DNA of 56,111 nucleotides from an uncultured Alphaproteobacteria bacterium (lineage in GTDB: Bacteria > Pseudomonadota > Alphaproteobacteria > Rs-D84): positions 1-56,111 of the forward strand of contig CALXPB010000007.1 of the NCBI GenBank assembly GCA_944390225.1. The letters run 5' to 3'. Each line of letters starts with the position of its first letter. The first letter of the stretch is position 1. The notes beneath the pieces were generated by a model. That model saw only the letters and a program-made list of their open reading frames with translations. It had not been told where the DNA came from and searched no databases. Both the position numbers and the translations under genes were made by a program. Positions 1 through 8,348 of this stretch are shown here, one piece after another.

Positions 1-72
1 CGTATAAGACTGGGTATATCTGGCAAGGTATATTCAGTTTATGATGACTCTATGGCAGACAGTGCACAATAA
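1..72 (+). CDS. C-terminal end of an unidentified protein (partial)
   Basis: An open frame runs from the first base to a TAA at 70-72 and encodes 23 residues ending in DSMADSAQ. A strong hairpin terminator follows at once, which is what supports this as a real gene end. Too little remains to assign a family. It is cut by the window edge. Confidence 0.45.
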   Translation, partial: RIRLGISGKVYSVYDDSMADSAQ

Positions 73-103
73 AAAAAACCGCCGAATAAGCGGTTTTTAT
101 TTT
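73..103 (+). terminator. Rho-independent terminator of the truncated left-edge gene
   Basis: Inverted repeat AAAACCGC / GCGGTTTT (75-82 and 90-97) is followed by T-rich sequence to 103. It starts directly after the TAA at 70-72. Confidence 0.75.
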
Positions 104-138
104 ACAGCACTGACGGCCAATCTTTTACGACCGACTGC

Positions 139-245
139 GCGCGATGCTTGTTTTCACCAACTATCGTTTCGAACCGACGGTTCTCGTCCGACATAATAAA
201 AAATATCCCTTGTGGGATATTTTATTTCTGGTGGCCCTGGTCGGA
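139..245. repeat. 107-bp direct repeat, copy 1, carrying the 3' end of tRNA-Leu
   Basis: This block is identical over 107 bp to 282-388, 143 bp downstream. Its last 17 bp (229-245) equal, on the minus strand, the 3' end of the tRNA-Leu gene at 372-456 including CCA. After base 245 the two copies diverge, so copy 1 carries only a tRNA stub. The block also includes a duplicate of the tRNA terminator. Either an incomplete tandem duplication or an integration scar at the tRNA 3' end would give this arrangement. Confidence 0.9.
198..226 (-). terminator. Duplicated copy of the tRNA-Leu terminator
   Basis: Perfect 10-bp stem AAAATATCCC / GGGATATTTT with a TTGT loop. On the minus strand it is followed by a T run. 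It is identical to the hairpin at 341-369 because it lies in the repeated block. Confidence 0.6.
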
Positions 246-281
246 TTGCTCGCAGGCTCGCCAACTCGTAAGGTTCAAACT

Positions 282-388
282 GCGCGATGCTTGTTTTCAC
301 CAACTATCGTTTCGAACCGACGGTTCTCGTCCGACATAATAAAAAATATCCCTTGTGGGATATTTTATTTCTGGTGGCCCTGGTCGGA
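282..388. repeat. 107-bp direct repeat, copy 2, overlapping the intact tRNA-Leu
   Basis: This is the second identical copy of the block at 139-245. It runs from the sequence downstream of tRNA-Leu into the last 17 bp of the gene (372-388). Between the copies lie 36 bp (246-281) that match neither the rest of the tRNA nor the left flank. Confidence 0.9.
341..369 (-). terminator. Rho-independent terminator of tRNA-Leu(CAA)
   Basis: A 10-bp perfect stem with a 4-nt loop and a following T run on the minus strand lies directly downstream of the tRNA CCA end at 372. Confidence 0.75.
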
Positions 389-456
389 CTCGAACCGACA
401 CTCCTTGCAGAACTTGATTTTGAGTCAAGCGCGTCTACCAATTCCGCCACGGGGCC
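372..456 (-). tRNA. tRNA-Leu (anticodon CAA)
   Basis: An 85-nt minus-strand cloverleaf with encoded CCA. The acceptor is GGCCCCG / CAGGGCC with one C-A mismatch, the anticodon arm is CTTGA-CTCAAAA-TCAAG, the variable arm is long as in leucine tRNAs, and the T-loop is TTCGAGT. Anticodon CAA reads the UUG codon. The terminator follows directly. The 3' 17 bp are duplicated at 229-245. Confidence 0.95.
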
Positions 457-472
457 GAACTAGCGCGATTTA

Positions 473-847
473 TTATTTTACAGACGCCTTTCTTGCCTCT
501 ACCTTTTTTACCAAGCGGGCACTGCGAGTTGCTTTATGAACCGGCTTTTTGGCGGGTTTTTCAATCTTACCTAATTTCTTTGCAATCGCTTTCTTTATCG
601 CTGCCATATCGTCCGTTAAACGGGATACCGGCTTTGACATAACGTATGCATCTAAACCACCATGTTTGGTCAATGTACGCAAACCAGCAGTAGATATACG
701 TAACGAAAAATCACGATTTAAAATATCGCTGTGAAATTTTAATTTTTGCAAATTCGGTAAAAATGTACGCTTTGTATGACGTTCCGAATGAGATACGTTC
801 ATACCAACTTCTGTCTTCTTACCTGTAACTTTACATACACGTGGCAT
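473..847 (-). CDS. rpmB: 50S ribosomal protein L28
   Basis: A component of the large ribosomal subunit. The start (MPRVCKVTG) follows AAAGGA with good spacing; a longer upstream frame has no ribosome-binding site and is rejected. The core matches L28: CKVTGKK near the N-terminus, NVSHSERHTKRTFLPNLQ, and LRISTAGLRTLTKHGGLDAY. At 124 residues it is longer than most L28 proteins (about 80-100). The extra length is a basic C-terminal tail rich in Lys, Ala and Arg. It is divergent from clpB and has its own promoter-like sequence at 876-904. The identity is confident; the role of the tail is unknown. Confidence 0.95.
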   Translation of the reverse strand: MPRVCKVTGKKTEVGMNVSHSERHTKRTFLPNLQKLKFHSDILNRDFSLRISTAGLRTLTKHGGLDAYVMSKPVSRLTDDMAAIKKAIAKKLGKIEKPAKKPVHKATRSARLVKKVEARKASVK

Positions 848-875
848 ATTTTTATTCCTTTGATAACTGGGGCTT

Positions 876-904
876 AATTTATAATAAAAAACTTGAAAAG
901 TCAA
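876..904 (-). promoter_or_regulatory. Candidate sigma70-type promoter of rpmB
   Basis: On the minus strand, TTGACT (899-904) precedes an AT-rich -10: TAAATT at 876-881 gives a 17-nt spacer, TATAAA at 878-883 gives 15. It lies about 30 bp upstream of the L28 start. Assigned by motif only. Confidence 0.5.
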
Positions 905-956
905 GCGTTCTTTTACTGTTTTATTCTTTTTGTAATGTCGGATTTGCTTCCTGTGT

Positions 957-995
957 CTTGAAAACCATAATTTTGTAATTATATATTTATATAAT
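957..995 (+). promoter_or_regulatory. Possible promoter region of clpB (heat-shock-like -35)
   Basis: CTTGAAA at 957-963 resembles the -35 of heat-shock (sigma32) promoters, as expected for clpB. An A/T-rich stretch follows, with TATAAT at 990-995. The spacing between these two does not fit one promoter, so they could be two alternative elements. Confidence 0.35.
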
Positions 996-1018
996 GATAA
1001 AATAAGGAGGATTTTTAC

Positions 1019-3076
1019 ATGAATCCAGATGAAATGCAAGAAACACCAGAACAGGCAATCGCTAAGTATACAACCGATTTTACTAAATTAGCAGCAGACG
1101 GTAAGTTGGATCCCGTCATAGGACGTGAAGACGAAATTAGAAGAACTATACAGGTTTTATCTCGCAGAACAAAAAACAACCCTGTGTTGATTGGTAACCC
1201 AGGTGTCGGTAAAACCGCAATAGTAGAAGGGTTGGCAGAAAGAATTGTCTCGGGTGATGTCCCAGAAAATCTGTTAAAGAAAAAATTGTTGTCCTTGGAT
1301 ATGGGGGCCTTGATGGCCGGTGCAATGTTCCGCGGGCAATTTGAAGGACGATTTAAAGCAATATTAAAAGCAGTTAAAGATTCTGACGGACAAATAATCT
1401 TGTTTATAGATGAATTGCATACTTTGGTCGGTGCCGGTAAAGGCGAGGGATCTATTGATGCAGGTAATCTTATAAAACCTATGCTGGCGCGCGGAGAATT
1501 ACATTGCCTTGGGGCAACAACTCTGGACGAATACCGCCAGTATATCGAAAAAGACCCCGCGTTGGCACGTCGATTCCAACCAGTTTACGTGGATGAACCG
1601 ACTGTCGATGATACCATTTCCATCTTACGAGGCCTGAAAGAAAAGTACGAAGGACATCATGGTGTGAGAATTTCTGATTCTGCATTGGTCGCAGCAGTCA
1701 GATTATCAAATCGGTATATAACAGATAGATTCTTGCCGGATAAGGCAATCGATTTAATCGATGAAGCCGCTGCACGCGTGCGTATAGAAATTGCGTCTAA
1801 ACCAGAAAAGTTAGACGAAATAGATAGGCACTTGATGCAACTGAAAATAGAACAGCAGGCGCTGAAAAAAGAAAAAGACGATGAATCTAAAAAAAGACTG
1901 AAAGACTTGGAAAATCTTATAAAAGAAAAAGAAGAAGAATCTGCAAAGTTAACGGCAGAATGGCGTAAAGAACAAGAAAAAATGCGGGGACTGTCTGATG
2001 CTATGGCTGCGCTGGATGCCGCCAAAGCAGAAGTTGCAACCGCTATGCGTAACGGAGATTATGAAAAAGCATCGGCTCTGCAATACGGAAAAATACCAGA
2101 ACTGGAAGATTCTATCCGTAAAATGAATTCAGAATCAAAAGAATATAAAACCGTTTTACCAGAACATATCGCCGCCGTCGTAAGTAAATGGACGGGTGTA
2201 CCGGCAGATAAATTAAGTCTGGAAGAACAGTCTAAACTGCTGAATATAGAAGATGAATTACGTAAGAGAGTTGTCGGACAAGATCATGCTTTGACCGTAA
2301 TTGCTCGGGCAATAAGACGTAGTAGAGCAGGCCTCTCTGATCCGCATAGACCGGCGGGCAGTTTTATGTTCTTGGGACCAACCGGCGTCGGTAAAACAGA
2401 AGTTGCCAAGGCTCTGGCAGAGTACCTGTTTAACGACGATACCGCAATGACCAGAATCGATATGAGCGAATATATGGAACCGCATTCCGTATCGCGCTTA
2501 ATCGGTAGTCCTCCGGGATATGTCGGCTATGAACAAGGCGGTGTTTTGACAGAAAGCGTTAGACGCAGACCTTATCAAGTCTTGCTGTTCGATGAAATTG
2601 AAAAAGCAAACCCAGATGTCTTTAATGTCTTCTTACAAATACTAGACGACGGACGTTTGACGGACGGGCAGGGACACGTTGTGAACTTTACTAACACTAT
2701 CATAATAATGACAAGCAATTTGCCGGATATGGAGGCTGTAAAGAAAAACTTTCGACCGGAATTCATAAACCGTATCGATGAAATCGTATTCTTTAACCCA
2801 CTGGGCAAGGACGTTATGGCCAATATCGTAAAAATACAACTTAGAAACCTTGAAAAGCGTCTGTCAGAAAAACGTATTAATATCGAGGTGTCTGATAAAG
2901 CAATAAAGTGGTTGGGGGATAACGGATACGATCCTGTATTCGGTGCCAGACCTCTGAAACGTTTGATTACATCCGCTGTAGAAGATAAAATCGCCGATTT
3001 GATACTGTCGGGTAGCGTCGTAGAAGGTGGTACTGTATATGTGGATGTACACGGTAAAGAGTTATTAGTCAAATAA
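1019..3076 (+). CDS. clpB: ClpB-type disaggregase lacking the N-terminal domain
   Basis: A cytosolic AAA+ chaperone that, with DnaK, pulls proteins out of aggregates. The start follows AAGGAGG. At 685 residues it is much shorter than typical ClpB (about 860), because the N-terminal substrate-binding domain is absent: the protein begins just before the first AAA+ module. Walker A 1 (GNPGVGKT, about residues 59-66), Walker B 1 (LFIDELH), the coiled-coil middle domain (about 270-400, with [10 protein letters not shown]), Walker A 2 (GPTGVGKT, about 452) and Walker B 2 (LLFDEIEKA) are all visible. The middle domain argues for ClpB over ClpA or ClpC. The segment between MTSNL and NFRPEFINR in the second module is about 20 residues shorter than usual. 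Upstream DNA is noncoding, so the missing domain is not a missed start. Confidence 0.93.
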   Translation: MNPDEMQETPEQAIAKYTTDFTKLAADGKLDPVIGREDEIRRTIQVLSRRTKNNPVLIGNPGVGKTAIVEGLAERIVSGDVPENLLKKKLLSLDMGALMAGAMFRGQFEGRFKAILKAVKDSDGQIILFIDELHTLVGAGKGEGSIDAGNLIKPMLARGELHCLGATTLDEYRQYIEKDPALARRFQPVYVDEPTVDDTISILRGLKEKYEGHHGVRISDSALVAAVRLSNRYITDRFLPDKAIDLIDEAAARVRIEIASKPEKLDEIDRHLMQLKIEQQALKKEKDDESKKRLKDLENLIKEKEEESAKLTAEWRKEQEKMRGLSDAMAALDAAKAEVATAMRNGDYEKASALQYGKIPELEDSIRKMNSESKEYKTVLPEHIAAVVSKWTGVPADKLSLEEQSKLLNIEDELRKRVVGQDHALTVIARAIRRSRAGLSDPHRPAGSFMFLGPTGVGKTEVAKALAEYLFNDDTAMTRIDMSEYMEPHSVSRLIGSPPGYVGYEQGGVLTESVRRRPYQVLLFDEIEKANPDVFNVFLQILDDGRLTDGQGHVVNFTNTIIIMTSNLPDMEAVKKNFRPEFINRIDEIVFFNPLGKDVMANIVKIQLRNLEKRLSEKRINIEVSDKAIKWLGDNGYDPVFGARPLKRLITSAVEDKIADLILSGSVVEGGTVYVDVHGKELLVK

Positions 3077-3103
3077 AAAAAAGGCGGTTTTACCGCCTTT
3101 TTT
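3077..3103. terminator. Bidirectional terminator between clpB and the 3.1 kb gene
   Basis: AAAGGCGGT / ACCGCCTTT stem with A and T runs on both sides. It directly follows the clpB TAA and overlaps the stop of the convergent gene by a base or two. Confidence 0.85.
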
Positions 3104-3983
3104 AACGCGTGTTTTGTTTAAGCATAAATTTGCGACCAGATGAAATATTTTTCATCTTATTTAGGTTTAATGTCCCAACAGAACCGTCACTTAGTGTTAA
3201 AACTACTTTGCCATTTTTTTCTTCTACGTTTTGTATGATTGTTTTTTTGTTATGGTTTATACCAAGCAAATTCATATCTGTATCATATACTAACCATTGC
3301 GATATTTTGTCCTTTTTATTTTTCTTAATGTTGATTGTACAATGTATCGCCAGTAAAGTCTTGTCTGCCAAAATCTTTATTTGCGTGTCAATATGTTCAG
3401 GTAGTATTCTCTCGTCGTTAACAAAAACTTCGTTATAAAAATCTTTTACATTTTTTACTTGTACAACTAATTTAGTAGAAGATTTCGGTGCTTTTGAGTT
3501 TTTACTTGTTATTTTTATTAAAGGAGTTGCCTTTGCATTACCTTCTTGGTCAATAATTATCGTAGATTTAGGATTTTTGTTTGCTTGTAATAATTTTGAT
3601 GTTATCGGGATGTTGATTAATCTTTCTTCTGAAGGTTTTCTTGAAACTGGTGTGTAATGATTAAAAAGAGACGATGAAAAAAATATTTCATTTGTTTTCG
3701 CGTTATATTTTATGAATTTTGTGTCTGTTGTGGAATTACGTAATATATGCCATCTTTTCATATCTAGTATGAAAAATACATAATCGTTTATATCACGCTT
3801 TTTTCTGATAACCGCAAATTTTTTCTTTTCATCAATTAAACTTATTTCATAAGGCGCTTTGGCTCTTTTTAATAAAGTGACCTTGGTTTCTCCGTCATCA
3901 AAAATTAAATCATAATTTAATTTTTTCCCTATAACAGAACGTAATGGTAATGAAATCTGATTATTCGTTTCTTCTTTTAACAT
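3102..3983 (-). CDS. Unknown protein paralogous to the C-terminal half of its upstream neighbour
   Basis: 293 residues with no signal peptide or membrane segment. It aligns with the last ~290 residues of the 4002-5951 product. Shared segments include APYEISLIDE versus TPYDLCLINE, FVNDERIL versus FVNEEKIL, a TLLAIH motif, QWLVYDT and a final GRKF/GQRF. Alternating hydrophobic strands and repeated short YxF/VYD-like motifs suggest a beta-rich, possibly propeller-like fold (inference). The start follows GAGGAT with good spacing. It is the last gene of a likely three-gene operon (18 bp after its paralogue) and ends at the terminator shared with clpB. It lacks the helical repeat array of its neighbour. 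No known family is recognised. Confidence 0.85.
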   Translation of the reverse strand: MLKEETNNQISLPLRSVIGKKLNYDLIFDDGETKVTLLKRAKAPYEISLIDEKKKFAVIRKKRDINDYVFFILDMKRWHILRNSTTDTKFIKYNAKTNEIFFSSSLFNHYTPVSRKPSEERLINIPITSKLLQANKNPKSTIIIDQEGNAKATPLIKITSKNSKAPKSSTKLVVQVKNVKDFYNEVFVNDERILPEHIDTQIKILADKTLLAIHCTINIKKNKKDKISQWLVYDTDMNLLGINHNKKTIIQNVEEKNGKVVLTLSDGSVGTLNLNKMKNISSGRKFMLKQNTR

Positions 3984-4001
3984 CTTTTGTATCCTCTTCG
4001 T

Positions 4002-5951
4002 TTATCTTTGTTTTTCTATCACAAAACGTTGTCCTTTCGCAAGTTTTTTTAATTTTTTTATGTCTAATAAGCAGTTTGCTTTTGTGCTCATATATAAAAT
4101 GACGTTTTTATTGGTTTCTGTTACGTTTTCTATTCGTGCGGGTTTTTTAGTGAAAAAGTCAGGTATATTTGATGCACGCTGGTTCAGTTGTGTGTCGTAT
4201 ACCAACCATTGCGGTGTAGCAGGGTATAAGTCGTTGTCTGTAAGCGTACCGTGTATTGCCAATAGAGTTTCTTCCGCAAAAAGTTTGAATTTTGTGTTTT
4301 TATGGTTTGATAATATTTTTTCTTCGTTAACAAAAATATCATTATAATAATTTGAGTTTTGTTTAATTTGTACGGATAGTTTTATTATATTTGATTTATT
4401 ATTTTGAATATTTTCAATTGTTATTAATGGACAATGTATTTCTTTGTTGTCTTCGCTTAAATAAATTGTTTTTTTGACATTGTTAACATGCATTTTTTTC
4501 ATGTACGATGGAATATCAGAATTTTTCTTTGTCGTTATATGTTTAGATATTGAGGTATTACCACCGTTCTCTGTTCTTGAAGAAAAAATTTCGTGTGTTT
4601 CGGCACTGTAATATATGAAATTCGATCCGTTTTTATAATCATATACTACAGTTCCGTGTTCAATATTTATCGCATAAAATGAATAAGAACCATTATTTAA
4701 ACCTTTCCTGACAATTACGATTTTATCGTTTTCGTTAATTAAACATAAATCATAAGGAGTAGTTGAAGATTTTAATAAGTATATTTTTTTATCGTCGTTT
4801 TCAAAAAATAAGTCATATTTTCTGTTTTTATTTGAAATAGAAAATAAAGGTAGGACTAAATTTTTTAATCTTTTTTGATATATTATATTATTATCGGTTT
4901 TTTTTGTATTTAACAAGGTTCTTTTACCAATTTTATAGTTTGGAAACCGGTTTTCAAGTTCTGCACTTAATCCATCTGGAATAGGAAGTTTTCTTTTTCT
5001 GTAATATTTGTACATACTTTTTAAACCATCGGTTGAGAGATTTTCCCAATTAAAGTTATCTCCTGATTCAGAATTTTGAGTTTTTTCATCTTTCTTACTA
5101 CGATTAAAGTTTTGTGTGTTTTCATCATAATTATTAGGAAATCTTTTTGCTAATTCTGTATTTAGTTTATCTGGAATTATCGCTTTTTTCCTTTTTAGAT
5201 AAAAAAGTTTGTTTTTTAATTGTATATCGGTCAATTCAGAAAAATTCAGGTTGTTACTTTCCGCTTTTTGTTTTTTTAGGGTTTGTGTTTGAGGATCATA
5301 ATTTGAAAACCTTTTTGTTAGTTCTGCATTTAATTCTGGTGTAATAGGATAGCCCATTTTTTTGCGGTATCTAAAAGCGTCGTTTAATTGCTTGATAGAA
5401 AGATGGTCCCAAACTATTTTTTCCTTTTTTCGTTTGTTCATATCTTTAATAAATGTTTGGTTTTGTGGATTATATTTGGGGAATCTTTTTGCTAATTCAA
5501 TATTCAGGTTTTCAGGAATTGTATTACCAGATTTTTTTATTTTATAATATGTATTTTTTAAATATGAGTTTGAACATTTAGACCAATTTTTTAAGGGTTT
5601 AAATGCTTTTAAAGTTTTATTAAACGTTTCGGTTTTTATATCATAATTTGAAAACCTTTTTGCCAGTTCTGTATTTAATTCTGGTGTAATAGGATAGCCC
5701 TTGTTTTTACGATAATAAAAAGCATTTTTTAATTGCTTGTCAGAAAGAAGTTTCCAAGTTTTGCTTGTTTTTTTTCCTTTACTAAATGTCTGGGTTTTTA
5801 GATTATAGTTAGGGAATCTTTTAGCCAGTTCTGCATTTAGTTCGTCTGGAATAGTTCCTGTCTTTTTTTTATAATAATTGTATGTCTGTCTTAAATTTTT
5901 ATTTTTAAAAGAAGAAAAATCTTTTTTATTTGTATTTTTTTTCTCTGACAT
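4002..5951 (-). CDS. Unknown protein with six N-terminal ~58-residue repeats and a beta-rich C-terminal domain
   Basis: 649 residues, no signal peptide. Six repeats occupy about residues 12-57, 65-111, 122-167, 180-226, 236-283 and 300-347. The unit is: L, a few residues, LKxxxxYY(R/K)KK, then IP/TPELNxELAKRFxNY, then TQTF. Linkers are basic. Each unit looks like two or three short helices and is strongly positive, so nucleic-acid or acidic-partner binding is possible (inference). Residues ~358-649 are homologous to the whole 3102-3983 product. The start has AAGAG at good distance and a strong GGAGGGG further upstream. It lies 37 bp after the ABC transporter gene and 18 bp before its paralogue. 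I do not recognise the repeat family. Confidence 0.87.
   Translation of the reverse strand: MSEKKNTNKKDFSSFKNKNLRQTYNYYKKKTGTIPDELNAELAKRFPNYNLKTQTFSKGKKTSKTWKLLSDKQLKNAFYYRKNKGYPITPELNTELAKRFSNYDIKTETFNKTLKAFKPLKNWSKCSNSYLKNTYYKIKKSGNTIPENLNIELAKRFPKYNPQNQTFIKDMNKRKKEKIVWDHLSIKQLNDAFRYRKKMGYPITPELNAELTKRFSNYDPQTQTLKKQKAESNNLNFSELTDIQLKNKLFYLKRKKAIIPDKLNTELAKRFPNNYDENTQNFNRSKKDEKTQNSESGDNFNWENLSTDGLKSMYKYYRKRKLPIPDGLSAELENRFPNYKIGKRTLLNTKKTDNNIIYQKRLKNLVLPLFSISNKNRKYDLFFENDDKKIYLLKSSTTPYDLCLINENDKIVIVRKGLNNGSYSFYAINIEHGTVVYDYKNGSNFIYYSAETHEIFSSRTENGGNTSISKHITTKKNSDIPSYMKKMHVNNVKKTIYLSEDNKEIHCPLITIENIQNNKSNIIKLSVQIKQNSNYYNDIFVNEEKILSNHKNTKFKLFAEETLLAIHGTLTDNDLYPATPQWLVYDTQLNQRASNIPDFFTKKPARIENVTETNKNVILYMSTKANCLLDIKKLKKLAKGQRFVIEKQR
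4911..5918 (-). repeat. Six in-gene tandem repeats (~58 codons each)
   Basis: This is the coding repeat array of the preceding protein. Repeats 2 and 4 (protein segment GYPITPELN) are nearly identical at DNA level around 5641-5700 and 5281-5350, while repeats 1, 3, 5 and 6 have diverged more. Such an array could gain or lose units by recombination. Confidence 0.85.
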
Positions 5952-5988
5952 TTTGCGACTCTTTTATTTTCCCCTCCTTTTAGTTAAA

Positions 5989-7794
5989 CTAGTTTGTTTT
6001 TTTACTTTTAAATTGTATATCACGAAGTTTTTTATATTCACCGTCCATTGCAATCAGCTCTGCATCTGTACCTTTTTCAACTATACGACCGTCTTTTATT
6101 ACGCATATTATATCTGCGTCCAGTATGGTAGAAAGACGATGCGCAATTACAAAAGTAGTGCGACCGCGCATCAAGTCTTTTAATGCCGATTGAATCAGTT
6201 TTTCACTTTGAGTATCCAGTGCAGACGTTGCTTCGTCTAACAATAATATAGGTGCGTTTTTCAGTATTGCACGTGCAATGGCAATTCTTTGCTTCTGCCC
6301 ACCTGATAGCAAGGCACCACCTTCACCGACTTTGGATTTATACTTTTTCGGAAAGCCCATTATAAAGTCGTGAGCGTTTGCTGCACGAGCTGCCGCTTCA
6401 ACCTGATCGAATGTAGCGTTAGGTGCCCCATATTTTATATTTTCTTCTATTGTTCCGTTAAATAAAAACACATCTTGCGATACTTCAGCGATGTTCTTAC
6501 GCAACGAATGTAGAGTAAATTTTTTTATATCCGTTCCATTTATTTCAACTTTACCCTTTTGCGGATCATAAAAGCGTTCTATTAAATTGAACATGGTCGT
6601 TTTACCGCCACCAGACGGTCCAACCAGTGCACAAACTTGTCCAGATGGTACATCAAGATTTATATCTTTTAGAACGGGTTCGTTTTCGTTATATTCGAAA
6701 GATACATGATTAAATGAAATCGACATTTTATCGGCAACCAATTCCTTTGCGTTTGGCAGATCTTGAATTTCTGGTTTGCTGTCCAGAAAATTAAATAAAA
6801 CCTCGGCTGCTAATAAGCCATGTTGAATAGTACCGTTTGTACTTGTTATGCTTCGTGCAGGTTTGTACGCCGCGGTCAGTGCTAACAGAAATGCTGTAAA
6901 ATCACCGGTTGTAATTGCACCAGTTACGATAAAGTGTCCCCCGATTATTAACGCCAAACATAACCCAATTGAAATCATAAGTTCTAGTAACGGAGATTGC
7001 AACGCAAACGCTTGTGTGCCTTTATATGAATTTACCATCGAATTATCTAAAACGCGCGCAAATTTTTCGGTTTCTTTGTCTTCTGTGGCAAAGGCCTGAA
7101 TGGTTTTTATACCATGTAGTGTCTGATTTAAGTGTTGTGATACATCATTTGCAATCCCGAAAGATTCACGTGAAAGTTTACGACGCTTCCTCATGATAAG
7201 AACCATAGGAAGTATAATTGCAGGAACTAAAAATAGCAAAACAGCACACATCTGCGGTGCATAATATACCATCAATGCAAGAGTCATTGATAAGGTTGCA
7301 ATTTGTTGTATCGTACTAACGATTGTTCCTGTTACCAGATTTAATACAGCGTTTGCCTGTACGCTGAAATAATTTAAGTTTTTCCCTATACCATCACCGT
7401 AAAACTTTGATATATTCATTCTGACCATATGGTGATATATGCGTTTTTGCAAGTTTGCGCTGGCAATAAGTCCTGCTTTTGCCATTATCAATGACTTTGC
7501 GTAATTAAATATTCCCTTGAAGCCGAATGCGGCAATAATTTGTAAACCGAAAAAGTATATATACTGCATACTTTTTTGTATAAAAGCTTTATCAACCACT
7601 TGTTGAACAAGCGTTATTGTGTAGGCTTCCGCTGCTGCCGCGCCGATTGTGGTCAAAATGCCGAATAATAGCCATTTCCATTGTGGCTTACCGATTTCGC
7701 GCCAAACGCGTCCGTATAAAGACCATTTTATACGAACGTTAGTTTCGTCACCTTTTATAATCTTTTTGATTTTTTTAATAAATCTTTTGAACAT
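5989..7794 (-). CDS. ABC exporter, MsbA-like half-transporter
   Basis: An inner-membrane ATP-driven exporter with membrane and ATPase domains fused, 601 residues, expected to act as a dimer. The N-terminal half has hydrophobic segments from about residue 40 to 320. The ATPase has Walker A GPSGGGKTT, signature LSGGQKQ, Walker B ILLLDEATSAL and an AHRLST switch histidine. In this family substrates include lipid A (MsbA), lipids, drugs and peptides; sequence alone does not choose. The start follows AGG with close spacing. It heads an apparent operon with the two paralogous unknown proteins (37-bp gap), which makes those proteins candidate partners or cargo (inference). Confidence 0.92.
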   Translation of the reverse strand: MFKRFIKKIKKIIKGDETNVRIKWSLYGRVWREIGKPQWKWLLFGILTTIGAAAAEAYTITLVQQVVDKAFIQKSMQYIYFFGLQIIAAFGFKGIFNYAKSLIMAKAGLIASANLQKRIYHHMVRMNISKFYGDGIGKNLNYFSVQANAVLNLVTGTIVSTIQQIATLSMTLALMVYYAPQMCAVLLFLVPAIILPMVLIMRKRRKLSRESFGIANDVSQHLNQTLHGIKTIQAFATEDKETEKFARVLDNSMVNSYKGTQAFALQSPLLELMISIGLCLALIIGGHFIVTGAITTGDFTAFLLALTAAYKPARSITSTNGTIQHGLLAAEVLFNFLDSKPEIQDLPNAKELVADKMSISFNHVSFEYNENEPVLKDINLDVPSGQVCALVGPSGGGKTTMFNLIERFYDPQKGKVEINGTDIKKFTLHSLRKNIAEVSQDVFLFNGTIEENIKYGAPNATFDQVEAAARAANAHDFIMGFPKKYKSKVGEGGALLSGGQKQRIAIARAILKNAPILLLDEATSALDTQSEKLIQSALKDLMRGRTTFVIAHRLSTILDADIICVIKDGRIVEKGTDAELIAMDGEYKKLRDIQFKSKKTN

Positions 7795-7867
7795 AGCCTA
7801 TTTATTATAGATTCTATAATTAAAAGAGTCCAGTAAAAGATGAAAATAGTCTTTTTTTGTTTTTTAT

Positions 7868-7896
7868 TTGACAATATGATAAAAAATGTATAAAAT
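7868..7896 (+). promoter_or_regulatory. Promoter of tRNA-Ala (and probably rpsU)
   Basis: TTGACA at 7868-7873. TAAAAT at 7891-7896 gives a 17-nt spacer; an alternative TATAAA at 7889-7894 gives 15. The tRNA begins 44 bp further on. Confidence 0.65.
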
Positions 7897-7939
7897 CTGT
7901 GGGCTTTGATAGGTTTTAAATATCATAAAGCAAAGTTTT

Positions 7940-8015
7940 GGGGTTGTAGCTCAGTTGGTAGAGCATCTGCTTTGCAAGCAGGGGGTCGTCAGTTCGAGTC
8001 TGATCAGCTCCACCA
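7940..8015 (+). tRNA. tRNA-Ala (anticodon TGC)
   Basis: A 76-nt cloverleaf with encoded CCA: acceptor GGGGTTG / CAGCTCC, D arm GCTCAGTTGGTAGAGC, anticodon arm TCTGC-TTTGCAA-GCAGG, T arm with TTCGAGT. It lies 50 bp upstream of rpsU with no terminator between, so the two are probably cotranscribed. Confidence 0.97.
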
Positions 8016-8065
8016 AAAATTTGTAGAAACAAAAGATAATGCGTAAAAAAGGGGGTGAATAACCT

Positions 8066-8272
8066 ATGGTAAAAGTTCTGGTTCGCGATAATAACGTAGA
8101 ACAGGCTTTGCGTGTCGCAAAACGTAAGTCTCAGAAAGAAGGTCTGTACCGCGAAATGAAAGAACGTCAGCGTTATGAAAAACCTACAACTAAACGCAAA
8201 CGTTTGAAAGAAGAAGCCGTTCGTAATGAAAAAAAACGTCAATCAAAACAAAGAATGGTTTTCGGATTCTAA
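8066..8272 (+). CDS. rpsU: 30S ribosomal protein S21
   Basis: A small-subunit ribosomal protein that helps start translation. 68 residues, within the normal range: [21 protein letters not shown] at the start and a basic tail. The start follows AAAGGGGGTG. It sits downstream of tRNA-Ala and is closed by the terminator at 8284-8312. Confidence 0.96.
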   Translation: MVKVLVRDNNVEQALRVAKRKSQKEGLYREMKERQRYEKPTTKRKRLKEEAVRNEKKRQSKQRMVFGF

Positions 8273-8283
8273 ATTATTATTCT

Positions 8284-8312
8284 AGACCCGCGTTTGCGGG
8301 TCTTTGTTTTTT
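8284..8312 (+). terminator. rpsU terminator
   Basis: AGACCCGC / GCGGGTCT stem with a GTTT loop, followed by TTTGTTTTTT. Confidence 0.85.
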
Positions 8313-8348
8313 ATGATATAATTCCGAGTATAAAGAAGGAGAAATTAT

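Noticed and set aside
144..539. 131-residue plus-strand frame across the tRNA-Leu repeat
   Set aside because: It is created by reading through the duplicated block and the antisense of tRNA-Leu; no ribosome site.
1657..2025. Ser-rich minus-strand frame opposite clpB
   Set aside because: A shadow of the coiled-coil middle domain (Lys/Glu codons read antisense as Phe/Ser).
4911..5918. CRISPR-like regularly spaced repeats
   Set aside because: The repeats are in frame at ~58-codon spacing within one ORF and diverge at synonymous sites; they encode a repeat protein.
7916..8242. Minus-strand frame with GGADQTRTDDPLLAKQML near its C-terminus
   Set aside because: This is the well-known spurious translation of tRNA-Ala antisense, and it overlaps rpsU.
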